Shown here piece by piece: positions 1 through 28,510 of a stretch of DNA of 64,000 nt. The first letter of the stretch is position 1; every line of letters begins with the position of its first letter. Location: contig NC_088646.1 of NCBI RefSeq assembly GCF_964019385.1, positions 11,391,947-11,455,946 on the forward strand, written 5' to 3'. The position numbers were made by a program, and so were the translations under genes. Below the pieces are notes generated by a model. That model was not told where the DNA came from. It searched no databases and saw nothing but the letters and a program-made list of their open reading frames with translations. The DNA comes from Sycon ciliatum. Lineage: Eukaryota > Porifera > Calcarea > Leucosolenida > Sycettidae.

Positions 1-1
1 T

Positions 2-1012
2 GGGACTGGGTCGGGCCTGGGTACGTACGTGCTGGACCACCTACGGGATACATATCCCGAAGTGTATCGCTTTGCCCTGCCGGTGTATCCGTCAGTCGAC
101 GATGACGTCATCACCTCACCGTACAACAGCTTACTGGCCACAAGTCACCTGACGGCACACGCCGATTGCGTTCTGCCCGTCGAGAACGAGTCTTTGGGTC
201 GTATCACACAGCTTGTGTCGAAGAACTGCGGTGGGGGCAGTCTGGGCAGCGGCAAGTTGCAATCCAAGTCGCGATCGCAGCAGGGTGTACTGTCGTCAGG
301 CGTTAGCTCTAGTCATGGAAGTGCAGCCGAGGTGAAGTCAAAGCCGTTTGACGACATGAATAATATCGTGGCAAACCTCATGCTGAATCTGACCAGTTCG
401 TCGCGGTTCGAGGGTTCCCTGAACGTGGATCTAAACGAGATCACAATGAATCTAGTGCCGTACCCACGCATGCATTACCTAGTGTCGAGTATGGCACCGC
501 TGTACTCCCTGCGCGATGTTGGCATGGGACCCAGGTCGATGGACCAGGTGTTCAGCGACGCCCTGTCACGCGACCACCAGCTGATGCACGCCGATCCGAA
601 GAACAACGTCTACCTGGCGTGTGCCATGCTGCTGCGTGGCAAGGTGCAGATGTCGGACATTCGCCGCAACATCGAGCGCATGCGGCCCAGCCTGTCGTTT
701 GTACACTGGAACGATGCTGGCTGGAAGACGGGCTTGTGCTCGGTACCGCCGGCCGGCCAAGCTTACTCCTTGCTTTGCCTCGCCAATAACACGTGTATTC
801 GGCACACGTTCCGTAACGTCCACCAGCGCTTTCGCAAGCTGTACCAGCGCAGGGCCCATCTGCACCACTACACAACTGTTGCCGGCATGGAAGCTGCAGA
901 GTTTGACACTGCGTCCGAGAGCCTGCTATCATTGATTGATGAGTACGAGCAACTGGACGTGGCGTCACGGCAGCCAGAACACCTCATACCACCTCTTCAG
1001 ATTTCCAAGTAA
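2..1012 (+). CDS. TUBE1: Epsilon-tubulin, C-terminal part (cut by window start)
   Basis: Seen: an open frame from base 2 to a TAA at 1010-1012 gives 336 residues in one exon. It opens with GTGSGLGT, the tubulin phosphate-binding loop, so the coding region extends upstream of the window and the ATG at 29 is not the true start. Blocks typical of epsilon-tubulin follow: SPYNSLLA, HADCVLP, PFDDMNNIVANL, FEGSLNVDLNEI, DHQLMHADP, RRNIER and HLHHYTTVAGME. Epsilon-tubulin is a centriole and basal-body tubulin needed for triplet microtubule and distal appendage organisation. A Ser/Gly-rich linker near residue 70-105 is normal for the family, which carries insertions relative to alpha/beta-tubulin. Only the N-terminal GTPase part is missing. 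No clear AATAAA was seen just downstream. Confidence 0.93.
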   Translation, partial: GTGSGLGTYVLDHLRDTYPEVYRFALPVYPSVDDDVITSPYNSLLATSHLTAHADCVLPVENESLGRITQLVSKNCGGGSLGSGKLQSKSRSQQGVLSSGVSSSHGSAAEVKSKPFDDMNNIVANLMLNLTSSSRFEGSLNVDLNEITMNLVPYPRMHYLVSSMAPLYSLRDVGMGPRSMDQVFSDALSRDHQLMHADPKNNVYLACAMLLRGKVQMSDIRRNIERMRPSLSFVHWNDAGWKTGLCSVPPAGQAYSLLCLANNTCIRHTFRNVHQRFRKLYQRRAHLHHYTTVAGMEAAEFDTASESLLSLIDEYEQLDVASRQPEHLIPPLQISK

Positions 1013-1551
1013 ATGTACTTTGACTGGATGTATTCTGATATCTTGATTAGTCACTGCTCATCTTGGCAGCCTTCTATTTCTTTTTCTGATTGCAATGGAT
1101 GCAGGGGCATTCACAAGTGCAGTGTAAATGTATTGTCAGATTTTACTACTGAAGTACGTTTGAATAACAAGAGACTGATGTTGATTTAAAGCTGTTGAGT
1201 TTCCCTATGCCAAACCTGATTTTATTACTTCAAAGTATTTGGAAGCGTCCTTCAAAATTTTCAAAGTATTTAAATTATTTTATTTTGTAGGATAGCATTA
1301 TTCACGTTTAGTCTCTTCAGACCAGTTGAACAAGGTTCTTGTTGGACCACACAGCGACCATTTATATTTCTTTTGTGTCAAACTTGAGCTGTTTTAGTTG
1401 ATGAATATTTTCACTTTGGAGTTACAGCTGTATGTCAACACAAATTTTGTTCGTTTCGTGAGCTACAAACTTTTGCGTTGGTTCTAAGTGATATACAGTA
1501 CAAGGACAGTTATGTGTGGTGATATAACATTATAAGTAACAGTAGGAGGCA

Positions 1552-1712
1552 CACTTGACTGACTCACAGCTGCCATCCAGAGCACACGAGAAGTCCATAC
1601 AACCTTCGATTCGGCGAGTCTACACTCCCTGGTCAATACACAGTGTTTCAGGAAATTCACCCCTCATTAGTTGAACTTGAATAGGCTGAGGAAGATTATG
1701 GCTGAAGAGCAC
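1552..1712 (-). repeat. Dispersed repeat, inverted copy of 26839-27017
   Basis: About 160 bp reads, in reverse complement, like 26839-27017. Shared landmarks are GCCATCCAGAGCACACGAGA, CAATACACAGTGTTTC and GGCTGAGGAAGATTATGGCT. The 26.9-kb copy lies inside a 531-bp element with terminal direct repeats, so this is probably a truncated copy of the same family. Confidence 0.7.
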
Positions 1713-1720
1713 TAGAACTC

Positions 1721-1755
1721 CAGTGTGTGTGTGTGGGGGGGGGGGGGGGGGGGGG
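1721..1755. repeat. (TG)n followed by a ~25-nt poly-G run
   Basis: A short TG tract runs into roughly 25 consecutive G. It is one of many long G or C homopolymers in the window. Confidence 0.95.
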
Positions 1756-2546
1756 CAACCGACTTTCTTATCAAATTATCACCGAAGTCACTACCACTGT
1801 TTTGTACTAATGGGCACAGCGAGAATATCCACACACAATAATCATATAGAACGTGTTGATTTTCAAGCCTACACACACATCTATCAACACTTAGTTTCTA
1901 CACCCAGTCCAGTAGAGTACTCACATATCCATTGCTACTCGGAGTTTCACGACCTTAGTCAATCACCAGCCAACACAACTCACACTTTCTATATAAATTA
2001 TCATATCTGTGTGATTATTCTCGCTGTGCCTCTTGCTGCTACGTATACCACCTTTGCAATGTATATCAGTTATTGTATTGGTTGCTGGTATATCTCTTTT
2101 CTACCTGCGTATCCACCTGAAGAGAAAGCAATGGATGTGCTCATGGAAACTTTAAGAAATGTTTCTTGTGAAAAGCCTGAATTTTGTTCTGTTCTTCAGT
2201 TTGATTATAAAAGCTCAATATGCTCCAAAGCAGTGTTGTGTACTATTGCTGACCTGGCACTGCTGAATGTGGAAAGTGAGCTGAGAGTGTGGCAGTTCCT
2301 TCAGGGGAGGGTTTCTCAGTGACACTGTGAGCATACCGGTATTTTGCAAAAAGATTTGTTCCCTTTGATGTAATGACAAATACGCCTTCACTTTCGGTAG
2401 CTTCTGCAGGACCTGAGTGCCATTGACTTTGAGGTTGATTTTCTTAGTATGTGTGTCTGTGATGTCGTGTACTTTTCATGATGCATGGCAGCAATATGTT
2501 TGCGTGTCAATATGTTTGCGTGTCTGTGATGTTGTGTACTTTTCAG

Positions 2547-19374
<16,828 letters not shown>

Positions 19375-19565
19375 AGGACCTAGAACAGCAGTCTATTGGA
19401 GGCTGGTCTTCCTGCTGGCAGGAGGTAACTGTTCTACATGTAACGTTAGTCCTAACATGTACAATGTAGTGACCTACCGTGCAGGTCTCTGCCATCACCA
19501 CACCCACGCGCATGCACACCCACGCGCATGCACACACACACACACACACACACACACCACACACA

Positions 19566-19605
<40 letters not shown>

Positions 19606-21010
19606 TTCATTGAAATTTGAGTTGTAGCTACTGTTGACACATTGATATAGGTAACGTGTGAAAGTTAGACTAGTTCACATGCCTATCTGCATGCCTTTGA
19701 CCTCATTTTCATATTTTAAACTATTGTTTTCCCCCGAAGATTGCTAACCTTTCCACCTGTGCTGTTGTGTTATAAGTCAGTTCTTCTCTAGGTACTATAG
19801 GATGTGTGTAGCAGTACATCAGACAAACCCGCTTGAGACTATTTTACCTCATTTTCTAGCTAATAGCAGCTATATGTATTGTAGACAAGTATAATGACGA
19901 GGTTCTGATGCTAACGTTGAGCGCAGGGATTGCCTGGGAACCCAGCATTGTCCTGGTGAGATATTTGTTGCAGCAACTTCTTCTTCATCATCACTGCTAT
20001 GCAACCTTGCCACCATTTTATCAGCTATGTCCCAGCATCACATTGTGGACAGTACAATATGCTGTTGACCCTTTTAGATCGCTTTGCTGTCACGGTCCCC
20101 AGCATTGCTTTTATTAAATTAATGACATGTTTTTTTAGTTTCCTATCACCCAATGATAGACAGCCTATCACTGTATCAGTTCGGACTGCTAGCTGTAGCT
20201 GAGTCTCATGGATCATGACTGTTTGAAATTCAGTGCTGCACTTGCTTGATCCGGCCACAGCATAAAGAGATGTCCTATTTCTGTTGAGGCTTGATTGCCG
20301 GGTGGCCATCGTGAGTTCCCTTCGGGAACGGACATGATCATTTTCTTTTTTTCTCTTTTTTTTTATTGCAACCAGGGAGAGTACCGTTCACCGTTGATAG
20401 GCATCCGTTTGCTTTTGGAGAATACTTGAATTAATAGATGCTAACTTGAAGCTATTTTTACTACTACCAGATTGCAACCAGGTGGGTCACTGGTGCCGTT
20501 ATGTCACGCATGTGGCCTACGAACTTTGCATCAGGTGTTGTTATAATACCTATTCTACAACTCCCTGGTTAGTACATGTCATGTGCAAGCAAGACTCCAA
20601 GAGTGCATGAAGCAAGTGCGGGTACATGTTACTCTTGCCGTCTTGCTGCAAGTACTTGAAGTATTTATTTATTCATTTTTTCATTGGTTTGAGCGTTTAG
20701 GCGTTGCATCTGCGCCTTTGATCCTAGAGGGTGGTGGCGTTCCCACGGCGGATGCGGAAAACTCGGCTTCCAGCCGAGTCTCACGCGAACCGTGAATTTT
20801 TTTTGAGCTGAGGGAAAGGTGCAAATATGACTCGATGATGACTCTCAGTGAGATGAAAAAATGACTGGTCGCCATGCTAGCACTTGTTGCCCTTACACAG
20901 TTACAGACCATGCAAACTGTTACTACACAGTAAGGCCTTTAGTCCATCACATCACTCATCACTCATCAGTCATCACTCATGCCGAGTCATGGTCTAGGTA
21001 TTATTTTATT
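19375..21010. other. VPS9D1 3' region and spacer
   Basis: Contains the probable VPS9D1 3' UTR, a (CA)n tract (19525-19602), and at 20750-20800 a fragment related to the interior of the 12.6-kb hAT-like element. No further coding exon was recognised. Confidence 0.6.
19525..19602 (+). repeat. (CA)n microsatellite
   Basis: Interrupted CA run in the region downstream of VPS9D1. Confidence 0.97.
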
Positions 21011-21278
21011 AGGCCAAACTAAAGAAGGTGTGTGGTTCGACTCACCCGACCGACCGTACAATTTCAGCCCGACCGTAACTTTTTTTCGGCGGGCTGTCGT
21101 GTGACTGACGTACGTGGACTGAACACGTCCACGTCTACGTGCTGTGCGGCGTGAGTCTGCGGACGCAGGCGGCTCCTTTTGGACTTGACTTGTAGTTGTA
21201 CTGCAGTGCAGTGCAGTGAGTGGTACGACTGCTGCCTTGTGCTGGTAGTAGAGTCTACTCGATACGCGTATACAGTGT

Positions 21279-21711
21279 ATTATCCATATAAAACCGCTCT
21301 GTGAGCGGTTCTGAAAAACCTTTACTGGTACTGCCCCGTCGTAAAAGTAAGAAATTAGAACTGGTCCATTGTCCTCCCAAATGCGAACTGATCCACCTAA
21401 ATCGCGAATGACGGGACCCGAACGCACCAGTAGCACGAGGTCGGGAGGGCACAGGACAGCAATTATCATAGGGTAACACCACCTACCGCTAGTACAGTAC
21501 ATGGCCTTTGGTCCGGACCAACGTCCCCATCTGCATCCACAGGTAGGAACCTCGTGCTACTGGTGCGTTCGGGTCCCGTCATTCGCGATTTAGGTGGATC
21601 AGTTCGCATTTGGGAGGACAATGGACCAGTTCTAATTTCTTACTTTTACGACGGGGCAGTACCAGTAAAGGTTTTTCAGAACCGCTCACAGAGCGGTTTT
21701 ATATGGATAAT
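21279..21711. repeat. Perfect 163-bp inverted repeat with 107-bp spacer
   Basis: Arms 21279-21441 and 21549-21711 appear to be exact reverse complements, so the same peptide is encoded on the minus strand of one arm and the plus strand of the other. Zero visible divergence implies a recent origin or ongoing conversion. Confidence 0.93.
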
Positions 21712-23559
21712 TTCAGTTCTTTTTCCGTTCCCTCCCCACCCCAACCCCGAAGATAAACATGATGACCATGCGCGATGTACTGTATGTAGCCATGAGACTG
21801 CAATAAAACACTGATACATACCAGCCCTCCCCGCCTCGCTACCCCGCACACAGATACACAAACATGCGTATGCACACGGCACACACACGTGGCCACGCAC
21901 ACATACGCACATGCACACGGCACACACACGTGGCCACGCACACATACGCACATGCGCACGACACAAACAGGAAATTCTTCATATATAATGCCATGCAAAG
22001 CAGTGGCCACCGTACTTGAGGAAGTCAGTTGTGAAACAAAAATAATTCAACTACAGCGTGTAGACAAGCTGACGGCCAAAGCACGACATAGCAAACATGA
22101 CATTTGCCCAAGGATTGCAGTTTGCAGACCACGCCATGGAAGCGGCGAATACAGAATGTAATATCATACAAAGTGACAAGAAAGGAAGTGGCCATCATAC
22201 ACCAGAAACTTGCAGAAAGTCACACATCCAACAGATAGAGAAGTGAACAGCAATCTGATACAGCCCAGACAGGACAAAGCTGACCTGATACTCGTCCCAG
22301 GATCGCAAGTGGCAAATCCTTTTCAATGCATAACATGCACGTGTACGTTAGACGCATGGACAACATCTGACCGTGTCGCTAGCATACAATGTCATCACAT
22401 GTTTACCCCACAAGTTACACACATGCACAGTAGAAGCACAATGAAAGCAATGGAAAAGTACGATGTGGTTGCTGAAGCATCTTCACACTTCAAATTCAGA
22501 CTTCAATGTGGTCGTCACGGGATGATATACCTGCAAGATACAAGTGATGAAGAAAGAAAGCAGAAGGTCGTGAGGTAGGCTATGAGTAGTCCTTTCACAA
22601 AGATGCCATAGTTTTTCGCAACTTATGCTTTTCGCAACCGTGCCAAAACAAGTGCTAGTTGCTGAAATCGCATCCATATTTTCAGAAAAAGCTCAAAAGT
22701 TGCCAACATCGCAACTCAAAATTGGAGAGTTCTTGTGCAAAACCTACAAAACAGGGAGCAGAAATAGCAGAAATGCAGCGATGCTGCGACAGCAAACTCG
22801 TACACCCCTTCCTGCTGTGAACCACCATTTTACACAGTGCCAGTAGCCTGTTGCATGTATCCTACATGTACATGTACATCATTACAGTGCACGGAAAAGG
22901 GAATGCACATAATTATCGTAACTACCGTTGATCTACTGTTTCTCAGAAATGAGCCTGAAGGCAGGCGAGAAATGAGCGAGCACGAGTATGTATTTGTCCA
23001 ACAATGCAACATGTAGTCGGTGACTTGACCTTTCGACCCCATGCCATGGGGCCAATTGCGCCAAGGTTGCGGAGAAATTGCGAAATAGTTCCGAAAAAAG
23101 AAGAAAGTTGTGAAAGTTGCGATTTCTTCCTAAACACCGAAAAGTTCCGAAAAAAGTGGCGAGCATCTTTGGGAAAGGGCTAGCTATGAGACACCACAAA
23201 CGGGTCACCTACATGTATGTTCAGGGCTAGTGCACTCACACGCAGAATTGTCATAATCGAGCATTTCCCAAACTGAGAAGTGCAATGAAATCCACTTGCA
23301 TGCACAGGAGCAATTTTGCAATATTATGATGCGCAATTCGACACGATCTGCGATGCTGCGTGCGATGTGCCCTGCCGTCATGATGGTGACAGTCACCGCG
23401 GTATGTTTTGTCAACGTCGCCCTTGCACTCTTCTGTCAAGTCCAAAGTGCTCACATACTTGGCAATGTCTTTGCAGTGATTAACTTTTATCCTAGTTATG
23501 TCACGGGTAACTTTAATGAAGTACCCGCAGGCCGTGTCGATCCGCACATCGTCCACTCT

Positions 23560-24060
23560 CTCATATACTTGGCCTGCTTTGTCTGTGTATCCATTTCATG
23601 TGCGATCCACAAAATCGACTAGACGGTGGGTGCAATACGCTCTCTATCTGAAGACGTTCTTCTTGCGACATCTCGCCATGTACTTGGCCTGCTTTGCCTG
23701 TGTATCCATTTTCATGTGCGATCAACAAAATCTCAATGCACTACAGAGACTAGACAGTGGGTGCAATACGCTCTCTATCTGAAGACGTGAACCATTAAAT
23801 TTGTTGGAAAAGTTATACGTACACCTGAAACGTAATGAAGTACAGGAATAGAGAGAGTGACTACAATACGCTCTCGACCTGATATAGTGATAACGTGTTA
23901 GAAGGTAACAGGTCTACAGTCCCACCGTACCCTTCCGACACGACTGTAGACCATTAAATTTTTTTGAGAAGTTATACGTACACCTTAAACGTAATGAAGT
24001 ACAGGAATAGAGAGAGTGACTACAATACGCTCTCGACCTGATAACGTGAGTACAAGACAC
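23560..24060 (+). repeat. Two sets of ~110-160-bp imperfect tandem duplications
   Basis: A block with TACTTGGCCTGCTTTG and GGGTGCAATACGCTCTCTAT occurs twice (from about 23568 and 23680). A second block with GTTATACGTACACC and GAGAGAGTGACTACAATACG occurs twice (from about 23809 and 23970). They resemble subterminal repeats of a DNA transposon. Confidence 0.8.
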
Positions 24061-26397
24061 TCTCCACCTGATAACGTGTTAGTAGAAGGTAACTGGCAAC
24101 ATATCAATGGGTTGCCTTACCGTGGTCTAGAGGAAACGTCTTCGCAGCAATATTTTCCCTCCAGCGCATTCAGTCGCCGACGCGACATCGTTTACTGGGC
24201 CGTTCCAGTTGCGGAAGACATTCGATTCATCGGGCCAATTCAGCAACAGGGCCGTGGACACACAGGGGGCAGAGGAGAGACATTGTTAGTGGACAAGAAA
24301 ATAATATGCAGTGGCAAGTGGCGAGTGCCGCACGGATGTCAAGTTGTCATGCACAATTCAGCTACTCACTTGACTTACGGTCCAGCTAGTCCTGCCATTG
24401 CTCGCTCGTCCTGGTTCCTCCTCGTTCGTCTTCCTGCACGTCTGCTCTTCTCCTTCCCCACCGTTGGCTTTGCGGTACGGGGGTGCCGGAAGGAATTCCC
24501 ACCATGTATCCATGTACATGAAGTCCCACCATGACTCCATGTACATGTCCACGGCCACGTCAGCAGCTTGTATAGTACCGGAAGGAGTTCCCACGATGTC
24601 TCCAAAGGCCTACAATTGTTGTAGAGCGGACGTCTTTGCAGCAATTCTTTTCACCCTGCACATTCACTCCGCCGACACGACATCGTCGACAGCGTTTACG
24701 GGGCCGTCCCAGGTGCAAAAGGTCCACGTCAGTAGTTCTCAACTATTTCGCGTACGGGATAGTCGCCGCGACAGCGTTTAAGGGGTCGTTCCAGGTGCAA
24801 AAGGCATCCATCAATGGCACTTTGCAGTACGGGGTACGGAAAGGGGCCTCCTCGTTCGACTTCGTCGACTTCTGCATGCAGTTCTCCTTCCCGTCGACCG
24901 AAAGGGGTCTCCTCGCAGTTGTCCTTGCCGTCAGGTCCACGTCATGCAGTTCTCAACTATTTCGCGTACGGGATAGTCGTCTTTGTCGTACGTGGCATCG
25001 GCGTTTACCGAGTGGCATTGCCATTGGCACAAAGCAGACCGTTGACGGGGTCACGTGTCAAAAAAGTATCAACGACGTGTCAACTACGTGTCGACCACGT
25101 GTACAGCGGTACACTCAGCGGTACACTAATTCTCGTGCCATTCTCGTGTCACAAAACTGGAACATCGAGTACCAGTATGGAAAGGCTTCAGACAGGAAGC
25201 CTTTCCAATTTACATGTACTAAAAAATATATTTAAAAAAACAAAAATCCGCCCGCCCGTAAAAAAAATGTCCATGTTAGTCGAACCACACACCTTCTTTA
25301 GTTTGGCCTTATTATTATTTATTCTTCTTTTACTAGGGAATTCCCAACAGGCGTCAGCGCCTTTTTACAGGGGAACCCTAGCCTAGGTATAATTTGAGGG
25401 ATGAGCGAAATTCAGCTGGTATGGTATATGTCAGCACCAGGAGGCTATCATCCTTGCGATGAGTATTGGCACTGAGTTTGAATATCCGTGTAATACCACA
25501 ATACCAGTACGTGTACTAAGAGAACGGAGCCTAAGTCAGAGATGTCAACCCTGTACTGCAGGTGCCGATAAGTGATTCAAAAAAAATAGTGATAGTGAGG
25601 GATTGGGCTCTGTCACGCAGGATACATGTACTTCACTTGAACAACTAACTTGTACATTGAGGTGTGAGTCAGTATCACAGATGTTATTGGCATTGTGTTC
25701 AGAGCTTGGGATACCGACTAGTTACCGAAAACGTTCAGGAATAATGACTGTGATGATAGCATTTTTCCTTTTCTGGTTTTCTGGGTTTGCATTAAATTTG
25801 TATTGCATTTTCATCCACTGTTGTGTTTCTTTTGCCCGTGAAAGAGGCTTCACAGGATCGGCCGGATGATCAACAGTCAGTTCATGATACTGTGATGATC
25901 AACAGTCAGTTGATGATCAACACTCACTGATAATGTGATGATCAACGCGCACTGACATTACTACAATCATGTAACAAACTAAGTAATTAGTTACTTAGTC
26001 CGATGTAAAGATTAGAGTGGAACCAAGACTCTTGGTGGAACTAATTACAGTTATAGGTTCGTAAATTCAAATCTGTGGACAGCAACTGTTTCGCTCTGTA
26101 GTGTTAGAGCTCCTCAGCACAGCTCAGAGGACCGAAGCAATTCTGCTGGGCTCTGGTTTTATAAACGGAATTATATCATGGGTCGGAACTCCTCAATCAG
26201 CTTGCCAATTAACCATAATAGAATTCAGAAGCAAAGTAAGATTCTTCCTTACCCAAGTTCGGACAAGATCAAACTCTGAGCATGTAATGATGCAATAATA
26301 CCAACACAAGGATACTACTAGAGAGAGACAGAGACAGACGGCTAGACAGAGACAGACAGGGACAGACAGAGACAGAGAGGCGGGGAGAGAGAGAGAG

Positions 26398-26399
26398 AG

Positions 26400-26475
<76 letters not shown>
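26398..26475 (+). repeat. (AG)n microsatellite
   Basis: About 75 nt of AG repeat, preceded by a degenerate GACAGA stretch from 26322. Confidence 0.97.
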
Positions 26476-26478
<3 letters not shown>

Positions 26479-26580
26479 TCCGAAATTGTTAAAATACATC
26501 TATAATAAAAAAGAACATTGAAAACATAAGATGATTGGTGAATTTACTGCAGCCTCAGCTATTTGGCCAGCAAAGTCATA

Positions 26581-27111
26581 CTACTACTATCGCCGAAGTC
26601 GCACCAACCTCTTCTTCACATTGTTGTCCCCAGCGCGGGCTTGCGAATTAGATGGTTTGGAGGCAACAACGTTGTGAATGGCCAGCGGTCCTCAGCGCTT
26701 GTTCAGCACCTCAATGAGCGACACTGACTCATGCTGCTATCTGGTGTTCACGAGGTGTTTGTCGCGCTGGAAACGGAGCGTCTCTGTAAGTTTGTATCCC
26801 TGGTGATGTTTGTGCCTGGAGAGCACTATAATAAGTGGTGCTCTTCAGACACAATCTTCCTCAGCCTACTCAAGCTCAACTGATGAGTGGTGAATTCCCC
26901 GAAACACTGTGTATTGTACTATTGAGCAGGGAGTGGTGTTTTCTTGCAGGTTTGCCGAGTGGACGGTTTGATGGACTTCTCGTGTGCTCTGGATGGCAGT
27001 CGTGAGTCAGTCAAGTGAGAATTCAAGTCGGCAGGAAAACCGCGAGCTCCCATGTAGGGAGCAACACACTCTTCCCCTACTATCGCCGAAGTCGCACCAA
27101 CCTCTTCTTCA
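26581..27111. mobile_element. 531-bp element with 37-bp terminal direct repeats and 10-bp target duplication
   Basis: A 37-bp sequence starting CTACTATCGCCGAAGTCGCA occurs at 26584-26620 and again at 27077-27113. The unit is flanked by CAAAGTCATA at 26571-26580 and 27112-27121. The interior includes 26839-27017, related in inverted form to 1552-1712. Terminal direct repeats suggest a miniature LTR-like element, but the termini lack TG...CA and the duplication is longer than the usual 4-6 bp. Confidence 0.6.
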
Positions 27112-27312
27112 CAAAGTCATAGTTGTTACAGTAGACAAGCTATTACATGAACAAGGGGGTGCTAAATGAGCGTTAGCATGCTAACGCAATTAGTTAGCAG
27201 CCAGCCCAGCGAGCATGCGCGAGTCACGCGGGCACATACCCCGCGACCGGTGCGACCGTCGCCTCCAGGCGGTTAACCGGTTGTAAGTTGCCAGCAGTCT
27301 TCAGCGCAACCT

Positions 27313-28510
27313 GTGCAGTCTGGTGTCCCGCAGGGCAGCATTCTCGGTCCCACATTGTTTCTCCTCTACGTGAACGATTGTGAGGATCATCTCTATGCGG
27401 ATGACACGACCCTCTACCAGTGCCTGTCTGCCACATCCGACATCGCCGACTCCACAGTGCAGCTCCAAGCCGCCATGGACAGCGTCGCTGAGTGGACTGG
27501 GGCGCAGACTGGAGAGTGACATTAGAGCCATCCAAGTCTCAGGCGATGACCATTGACCTCCGTAATCCACCCCCAGCCATGCCACCAGTACTGTTTGCAG
27601 GAGCTGCTCGGTGTCACCTTTGACACCCAGCTGTCTTTCTCAACTCAACTCCACTCCATTGCAACCAAAGTTGCTCAGCGGCTCCACTTCCTTGCCAAGG
27701 TCGCCCCCCTCCTAGACGCCAGAGCTCGCACAACTGTGTACAAGGGGTTTGTCCGCCCTCTGATGGAGTACTGCTCATTGGTGTGGATGGGCTCCAGTAC
27801 CTCCCGCCTGGACAAGATGCAGCACAGGGTGCTAAAGATCATCGGCCCAGGAATTTGGCTTCCCAGCCTGGAGCACCGCAGAATGGTTGCATCCCTGTCG
27901 CTCCTCTTCAAGCTAACGTATCTTCCCCCGACGAATCCCCTTAAGGCCATTACATAAAAAATGTAATAATATTATGTCGTGATCAAATGTGTCAGTTCTC
28001 AGTAAGCTGGCGCAGTTCTCTGGAATTCCCTCCATGCGGATATCCGAGGCGTCACCAAACTGGCCACCTTCAAGTCAAGCGCTTTGCAACACATTCTTGC
28101 CTGCTTTTAGCTTTACGCCCATGTTTCTGTAGCTGTGCTGGAACTGCTCTATTTCGCCGCCACTCCGAGGCGTCACCAAACTGGCCACCTTCAAGTCAAG
28201 CGCTTTGCAACACATTCTTGCCTGCTTTTAGCTTTACGCCCATGTTTCTGTAGCTGTGCTGGAACTGCTCTATTTCGCCGCCACTCCGAGGCGTCACCAA
28301 ACTGGCCACCTTCAAGTCAAGCGCTTTGCAACACATTCTTGCCTGCTTTTAGCTTTGCGCCCATGTTTCTGTAGCTGTGCTGGAACTGCTCTATTTCGCC
28401 GCCACTATTTGCCATTAGCCATGTCTCCCCCCTCCCCCACCCCACACAGTGGGTCCATTGTTATTAGGCATCTGCCTGTTTTGGTTTTCTCCACTTAGAA
28501 TAAAAGAATA
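27313..28510 (+). pseudogene. LINE (non-LTR) reverse transcriptase remnant with 3' end
   Basis: The plus-strand frame at 27313-27519 has [20 protein letters not shown] and LYADDTTLY, the RT palm motifs with YADD. After a frameshift, 27600-27957 gives the C-terminal RT/thumb part (LGVTFDTQLSF; RPLMEYCSLVWMG; LDKMQHRVLKIIG). The ORF end (GVTKLATFKSSALQHIL) lies at about 28040-28105. It resembles jockey/CR1-type LINEs. The endonuclease and N-terminal RT are missing, so this is a 5'-truncated dead copy. Confidence 0.85.
28045..28407 (+). repeat. 121-bp tandem repeat, 3 copies, at the LINE 3' end
   Basis: The unit begins at the last codons of the LINE ORF (AACTGGCCACCTTCAAGTCA) and runs through GAGGCGTCACCA. 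Units differ at only a few bases (for example TTACGCCC versus TTGCGCCC). Confidence 0.93.

Larger units (their letters stand above)
1013..2546. other. TUBE1-VPS9D1 spacer; missing first VPS9D1 exon expected here
   Basis: This holds the TUBE1 3' UTR, a dispersed repeat (1552-1712), a (TG)n plus poly-G tract (1721-1755) and a 199-codon open frame at 1723-2322 with no recognisable domain. The N-terminal part of the VPS9D1 MIT domain should lie here or farther upstream, but no start exon with a donor in phase 0 could be placed convincingly. Confidence 0.5.
21011..25309. mobile_element. ~4.3-kb interval bounded by 32-bp perfect inverted repeats
   Basis: AGGCCAAACTAAAGAAGGTG plus 12 further matching bases (21011-21042) recur exactly inverted at 25278-25309. 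The interior holds a palindrome (21279-21711), tandem duplications (23560-24050; 24660-24970) and scattered short frames, the longest a 122-codon frame at 22210-22578, none recognised as a transposase. It could be a large decayed DNA transposon or two members of a short repeat in opposite orientation. Confidence 0.5.

Noticed and set aside
552..968. Minus-strand and alternative plus-strand frames over TUBE1
   Set aside because: They are shadows of the epsilon-tubulin frame with no family motifs.
1723..2322. 199-codon frame as a coding exon
   Set aside because: It begins in poly-G/TG sequence and shows no domain; composition looks non-coding.
2410..2446. Possible upstream VPS9D1 exon (reads DLSAIDFEVDFL) between an acceptor and a GTATGT donor
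   Set aside because: It ends in phase 1 but the next exon (2547) needs phase 0, so it cannot join in frame.
22210..22578. 122-codon frame considered as a transposase or host gene
   Set aside because: No recognisable motif, splice context or neighbour support; left as an unassigned frame inside the inverted-repeat-bounded interval.
24016..25235. Overlapping frames suggesting a gene at 24-25 kb
   Set aside because: They traverse degenerate tandem duplications on both strands with no consistent product.
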